Below, piece after piece: positions 14,376-18,145 of a DNA stretch of 18,145 nucleotides (the stretch's first letter is position 1; every line of letters starts with the position of its first letter). The notes below the pieces were generated by a model that worked only from the letters and a program-made list of their open reading frames with translations, was not told the origin of the DNA and ran no database searches. Made by a program: the position numbers and the translations under genes. Origin of the DNA: Lysobacterales bacterium UBA2790 (lineage in GTDB: Bacteria > Pseudomonadota > Gammaproteobacteria > Xanthomonadales > Xanthomonadaceae); assembly GCA_002352135.1 (NCBI GenBank), contig DEHW01000166.1, positions 856 through 19,000 of the forward strand, read 5' to 3'.

Positions 14376-17300
14376 TTATTCGAAGCCGTTGCGGAAGATC
14401 AGATTGGTGCTTGCCACCCGGCAACTTTGCAGGCGCAGGTCGTCGATGTACCAGCCTTCGGCACCGATCGAGCTGTCGCTACCCAAGCGGAAGCGGAACT
14501 GCACGTTCTGTCCCGCGTAGGCATTCAGATCGACCACCGAACGTGTCCAATCCTGCGAACGGCACCACGCGTTCAGTCCACCGATCGGGTTGCTGTACTG
14601 AGTGGAAACCGTGCCATCGTAGGGGTCGGTCAGCAGCGACCCGGACGGGACTTGTACCCAATTCGTGCCACCGTCTGTTGACGCTTCAAGCAAGCCACCG
14701 TCGAAGCAAGATGTAGCGCTGCCCTCAAACGCATGGAAGGACCAGTACGTCAGCGAGTAGCCCGTGTCGCCGGTGGGCAGGCTGTAGGCGGGAGTCACCA
14801 GCCGCTGATCACTGATGCTTGTGCTGTCCGTTCCTTTGAACGAGTTGGCCGGTGAGTGATTGCGCGTGGTGCTGAGTGCCCAGGTGTCGCCGGTGCCCGA
14901 GTGCGTCCAGCCTGTCGCGCCGGATTCCAGATTGTCCGTTGCGATCTCCACCACATCGGTTCCCAGCGGGCAATCGCCCGGCAGGGCTTCGGTGGTGAAG
15001 CTACGAACCGCCGACGTCGTGCTGCCGCAGATGTTGGCCGCAGTGACTCGCCAGTACAGCACGCTGTTTGAAGGCAGCTCGTTGCCGACAAAGCTGGCAG
15101 TGGTCGCCGTCACCAGGGCCGAGCGGATGACGTTGGTAAATCCGGCGTCGGTCGCGACTTCCAGCAAGTACTCGTCGGCTTGCGAACCAGCGGTCCAAGT
15201 GAACGCACCACCGATGGCGAAACCAATGGCGCCATTGGCCGGTGCTGTCAGCGAGGCAGCTCCTGCATCCGCGGTGGTCAACTTCAGGCTGACCGCATCC
15301 TCCCGCACGTCCGCACCATCGGTACCCGATACGTTGATGGCATAGGTGCCCGCGGCGGCGGCATTCAGACTGCTGAAGTTCAGTGTCGTACTGCTGCCGG
15401 GATTTACCGTCGTTGAAGCCAAGGAACCCGAGGCACCACCGGGCGTGCCGGTGAAGGACAGATTGACCGGCGTGCTGAAGCCCAGAATCGAGCCCACCGC
15501 AACCGAATAGCTGGCGGCGGATTCGTCCAAGGTACAGATCTGCTGCGATTCGGGTTCCGCATTGACGGTGAAGGTGGGTTCCTCCAGACCATTCGAGATC
15601 ACCAAGGCGAAGTCCTGATCGGTGGCATCACCACTATTGGGCACGCCATCGCCGGCGATGTTGGAGGGAATCACGCGAACGGTAATCGCGCCACTCGTGC
15701 CGGGTGGCAGGAAGACCGCTTCGTAGTTGTTGACCGCATCCGCTGTGCCGCCGGTTGTGCTGGTGTGACCATTGAACACGTTGCCCTTATAGGTCGTGCC
15801 ATTGACCTCAACTTCAAGATTGAGGTTGTTGACGTAGGCATTGCCGGTCAGCGGACCTGGAGCATCACTCCAGGTCAGCACCACGCGGACAGGCTTTGCG
15901 CTGTCTGCGATGGCGCCAATCCACTGGTAGTTGGCGCCGCCCGAGTTGTCGAAGGTCACCGTCTGGTCGACCATAAACTTGGGCGTGCTGTCGAACAGCA
16001 GATCCATGTTCGGCATGCCGTAGCCCTGGGTTTGCGTCGGCAGATTGCCGCTGTTGCTGACACCATTCAGGGGCGTGGGATGCGCCAGCAAATAGGCCTT
16101 CAGGCCCGCCGGTGACGGGGCTGTCAGCGAAGTGGCACCGCCATCAAACAACAGATTGTCCTGCGGGTTGTTGCGCAGCCACCAGTAAACCAGCGAGGCG
16201 ACGCCCGAGACAGCAGGTGCCGAGTGACTGGTGCCCGACGATGCCGCGTAGGTGGCATTGCCGACTGGACGGGCGTCGTCACAGGTACTGCCGCCGACAC
16301 CGGTCGGTGCCTGGGTGCCGGTGATATGCGTACCCGGCGCGGTGATCTCCGGTTTGGTGCGAGTATCGTCGGTTGGTCCGCGGCTGGAGAAGCTGATGGT
16401 GTCCATGGCGTTGTCGGCACCGGTTGGACCAATATTGCAGCCGTCCGTCCAGTTACCGTTTTCGTCGGTTGGCCGCCAGTTCTCCGAGGCGCCCACCGTC
16501 AACATGTTCTTGCCCGTTCCCGGAGATCCGATGGTGTTGGCGCCGGAGCCGGAATTGCCTGCCGAAAACACGTAGAACAGCTGCTGGTTACCCGGCTCGG
16601 TGGTGTCCGAGTCACGCGTACCGGCGTCGTAGGCTTGCGACGAATCATCGTAGGCACCACCGACCGCCGCGCCCCAGGAGTTGCTGGAGATCGCAGCGCC
16701 GTGGTCTTGATTGCGCTTCATCACGCCGAGATCGTTGCCGCCGCATTGCGAAACGTCGTAGCTGCCCGAGCCATTGAAGATGCGCGTGGCCGCGAGCCGC
16801 GAATGTGGGTTGACGCCCAGGCCGCGCTGGTATCCCAGACCGCTGGCAACGTCGGTGATCGGGAAACGAGCACCTGTCACGACCGAGTTGGCGCGGACAT
16901 CGTAGCCACCGATGATGTTGGTATTGATGTGACCGTGGCCTTGCACCGCCGCGGTTCCGTTGGCCGTACAGGCATCATTGGCACCCAGGCGCGACGTGCC
17001 ACCGATCACTCCGTTCGGCCACAGTGTGGGGTCCTGTGGCGTGGTGTCCATGTCATCGACGCCATCGTCGGTAATGTCAACGATGGGATAGTCCGCCGAG
17101 TTGGTCGAGAAGCCGCGACCGATCAACCACGGCAGATAGCCGATGCCCGTTGGCGCCGAGCCGTCGCCCGTCAACTGGCCAGCCAGAATCTGGTTCTGCA
17201 CCTCATCGTTCATTTCGCGCTGCACATAGCGACCCACCCAAACCACATCGGGGAGGGCAGCGATGGTGGCAATGTCAGCTTCATTGACCACGAAGCGCGC

Positions 17301-18005
17301 ATTGCGGTAGTTGAGGATGTCGTACCAGTTCTGGGTTTGCTCGCTGGACAGCGCGGCAATGCTGTTCTGGGTCGTGTTGATGCCCGGATGGCTGTACACC
17401 TGCACGGTGATCTCGACCATTTCGCCGCCGACACCCTTGCCCGATTTCCCGTAGGGTTCAGCCAAGGCGTCATTCAACTTGTAGAAGGGGTGGTAGTCGC
17501 CCGAGTACTGCAGCGCACCCTTTGCCTTCGCCTGCGAGTCGAGCTTGGCGCGGCCCGCGGCGTCGGTCCACACCAGATAGCCGTTGGTTGGCAGGTAGTG
17601 AACCGGGGTCACGCCGTCCGCCTTCAACTGATCCAGCCACGCTTGCTGAATCGGACCAGCAAACTGCACCAGATGCAGTGAGGAACCCTCACCACCGCGC
17701 TTCGCGCGCAGCACTGAGGGAACGTTGGGCTCACCGACCTGAGTGTCGAACGGCGCGCGATTCAAGTGCAGCATGTTGTCCTGTGGAATCGCTTCGATGC
17801 CCGCCGCAGAACGCTTCTGCAGGCGACCATCCTGCGCGCGTATCAGGCTATAGGTCGGATATTCGGCGACCACGGACGCATCACGCAGCTTTTGAATGCT
17901 CTCGGCAATCGGGTTGAGGCGTGGCTCGTGCACGCTGCTGGCTGCACCAGCGGAAAACACAGTCAAGGCGCAGCCGACAAGGGCTGCCAGATTCGGTTTG
18001 TTCAC
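14376..18005 (-). CDS. Secreted S8 family subtilisin-like serine protease
   Basis: A 1209-residue exported endopeptidase. It has a signal peptide (about 1-23, MNKPNLAALVGCALTVFSAG), a long propeptide-like region (to about 270), and a subtilase domain with catalytic D313 (ITDDGV), H357 (GHGHINT), S593 (GTSHSAP) and oxyanion N484 (SAGNSGSG). The spacing and GHGH form resemble the KP-43-like branch of S8. A beta-sandwich typical after such domains follows at about 675-805, then an Ig-like stretch, a fibronectin type III-like domain (about 915-1005) and a MAM/InhA-like C-terminal domain (about 1020-1190, containing EGWYIDDLRL). The protein ends NLIFRNGFE, a short motif I associate with exported proteins of Xanthomonadales. 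The start is GTG, chosen for its Shine-Dalgarno sequence and signal peptide. It is probably monocistronic given the terminator after it. Likely role: extracellular protein degradation. Confidence 0.92.
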   Translation of the reverse strand: MNKPNLAALVGCALTVFSAGAASSVHEPRLNPIAESIQKLRDASVVAEYPTYSLIRAQDGRLQKRSAAGIEAIPQDNMLHLNRAPFDTQVGEPNVPSVLRAKRGGEGSSLHLVQFAGPIQQAWLDQLKADGVTPVHYLPTNGYLVWTDAAGRAKLDSQAKAKGALQYSGDYHPFYKLNDALAEPYGKSGKGVGGEMVEITVQVYSHPGINTTQNSIAALSSEQTQNWYDILNYRNARFVVNEADIATIAALPDVVWVGRYVQREMNDEVQNQILAGQLTGDGSAPTGIGYLPWLIGRGFSTNSADYPIVDITDDGVDDMDTTPQDPTLWPNGVIGGTSRLGANDACTANGTAAVQGHGHINTNIIGGYDVRANSVVTGARFPITDVASGLGYQRGLGVNPHSRLAATRIFNGSGSYDVSQCGGNDLGVMKRNQDHGAAISSNSWGAAVGGAYDDSSQAYDAGTRDSDTTEPGNQQLFYVFSAGNSGSGANTIGSPGTGKNMLTVGASENWRPTDENGNWTDGCNIGPTGADNAMDTISFSSRGPTDDTRTKPEITAPGTHITGTQAPTGVGGSTCDDARPVGNATYAASSGTSHSAPAVSGVASLVYWWLRNNPQDNLLFDGGATSLTAPSPAGLKAYLLAHPTPLNGVSNSGNLPTQTQGYGMPNMDLLFDSTPKFMVDQTVTFDNSGGANYQWIGAIADSAKPVRVVLTWSDAPGPLTGNAYVNNLNLEVEVNGTTYKGNVFNGHTSTTGGTADAVNNYEAVFLPPGTSGAITVRVIPSNIAGDGVPNSGDATDQDFALVISNGLEEPTFTVNAEPESQQICTLDESAASYSVAVGSILGFSTPVNLSFTGTPGGASGSLASTTVNPGSSTTLNFSSLNAAAAGTYAINVSGTDGADVREDAVSLKLTTADAGAASLTAPANGAIGFAIGGAFTWTAGSQADEYLLEVATDAGFTNVIRSALVTATTASFVGNELPSNSVLYWRVTAANICGSTTSAVRSFTTEALPGDCPLGTDVVEIATDNLESGATGWTHSGTGDTWALSTTRNHSPANSFKGTDSTSISDQRLVTPAYSLPTGDTGYSLTYWSFHAFEGSATSCFDGGLLEASTDGGTNWVQVPSGSLLTDPYDGTVSTQYSNPIGGLNAWCRSQDWTRSVVDLNAYAGQNVQFRFRLGSDSSIGAEGWYIDDLRLQSCRVASTNLIFRNGFE

Positions 18006-18145
18006 AAAAACTCCCCAGTTTCACAGGTTGATTTGGCGCACACAGGCTCCGGGAAGGCGGCTCTCCATGCCGACACCCGATACGTCGAATCCGAGCCATA
18101 GCAGCGGACGACACGCGGATAGTAGGACGAACGGATCAATCCGTC
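18006..18145 (-). other. Upstream region of the subtilase gene
   Basis: These 140 bp run from the right edge to the protease start. They end in the Shine-Dalgarno sequence GGGGAG (complement of 18011-18016), 5 bases before the GTG. That spacing is good and supports the GTG start. No convincing promoter pair or operator is visible, and no gene is evident up to the edge. Confidence 0.6.

Noticed and set aside
16224..17681. A 485-codon plus-strand open frame opposite the subtilase
   Set aside because: The minus strand carries the complete catalytic triad and signal peptide here. The antisense product is low-complexity Val/Arg/Gly and has no domain.

Overview
The window reads as Gammaproteobacterial DNA, most likely from the Xanthomonadales/Lysobacterales. 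The support is the style of the DnaE, ProB and ProA proteins, the high but not extreme GC content, two TPR-type diguanylate cyclases, and a secreted protease ending in -IFRNGFE. No species can be named from the sequence alone. All assignments come from reading motifs by eye; no database search was run.

Layout. Positions 1-2270 (minus) hold the first two thirds of dnaE, the replicative DNA polymerase III alpha subunit, cut by the left edge. A 162-bp divergent gap leads to proB (2433-3536) and proA (3748-5031) on the plus strand, the first two enzymes of proline synthesis from glutamate. The gap between proB and proA is filled almost entirely by a 167-bp nested palindrome (3534-3700) whose left end supplies the proB stop codon. 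Next are two translationally coupled genes (5156-7195 and 7195-9318) for membrane-anchored TPR diguanylate cyclases. Facing them on the minus strand is a three-gene stretch read from right to left: a secreted S8 subtilase (14376-18005), a terminator, a 1306-residue PAS-GGDEF-EAL-CZB protein (10224-14144), and a beta-carbonic anhydrase (9445-10182).

How the genes relate. The left part is housekeeping (replication, proline). The middle is a c-di-GMP cluster: two predicted cyclases with apparently periplasmic TPR sensors, and one large protein that keeps the signature residues of both a cyclase and a phosphodiesterase. That protein carries one periplasmic and four cytoplasmic PAS domains plus a C-terminal zinc-binding CZB domain. 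All three GGDEF domains keep the RxxD inhibitory site. The carbonic anhydrase lies 41 bp downstream of the CZB protein and may be co-transcribed with it. The protease is probably a separate transcription unit.

The observations most worth a second look are: (1) an abrupt change in codon usage inside dnaE near nt 570-640, suggesting a recombinant gene or a chimeric assembly; (2) the palindromic element inside proBA; (3) the CZB domain fused to a PAS-GGDEF-EAL protein, with zinc-ligand spacing close to that of E. coli DgcZ. No tRNA, rRNA, CRISPR array, insertion sequence with a transposase, or recognisable riboswitch was seen. No gene-free stretch exceeds about 230 bp.
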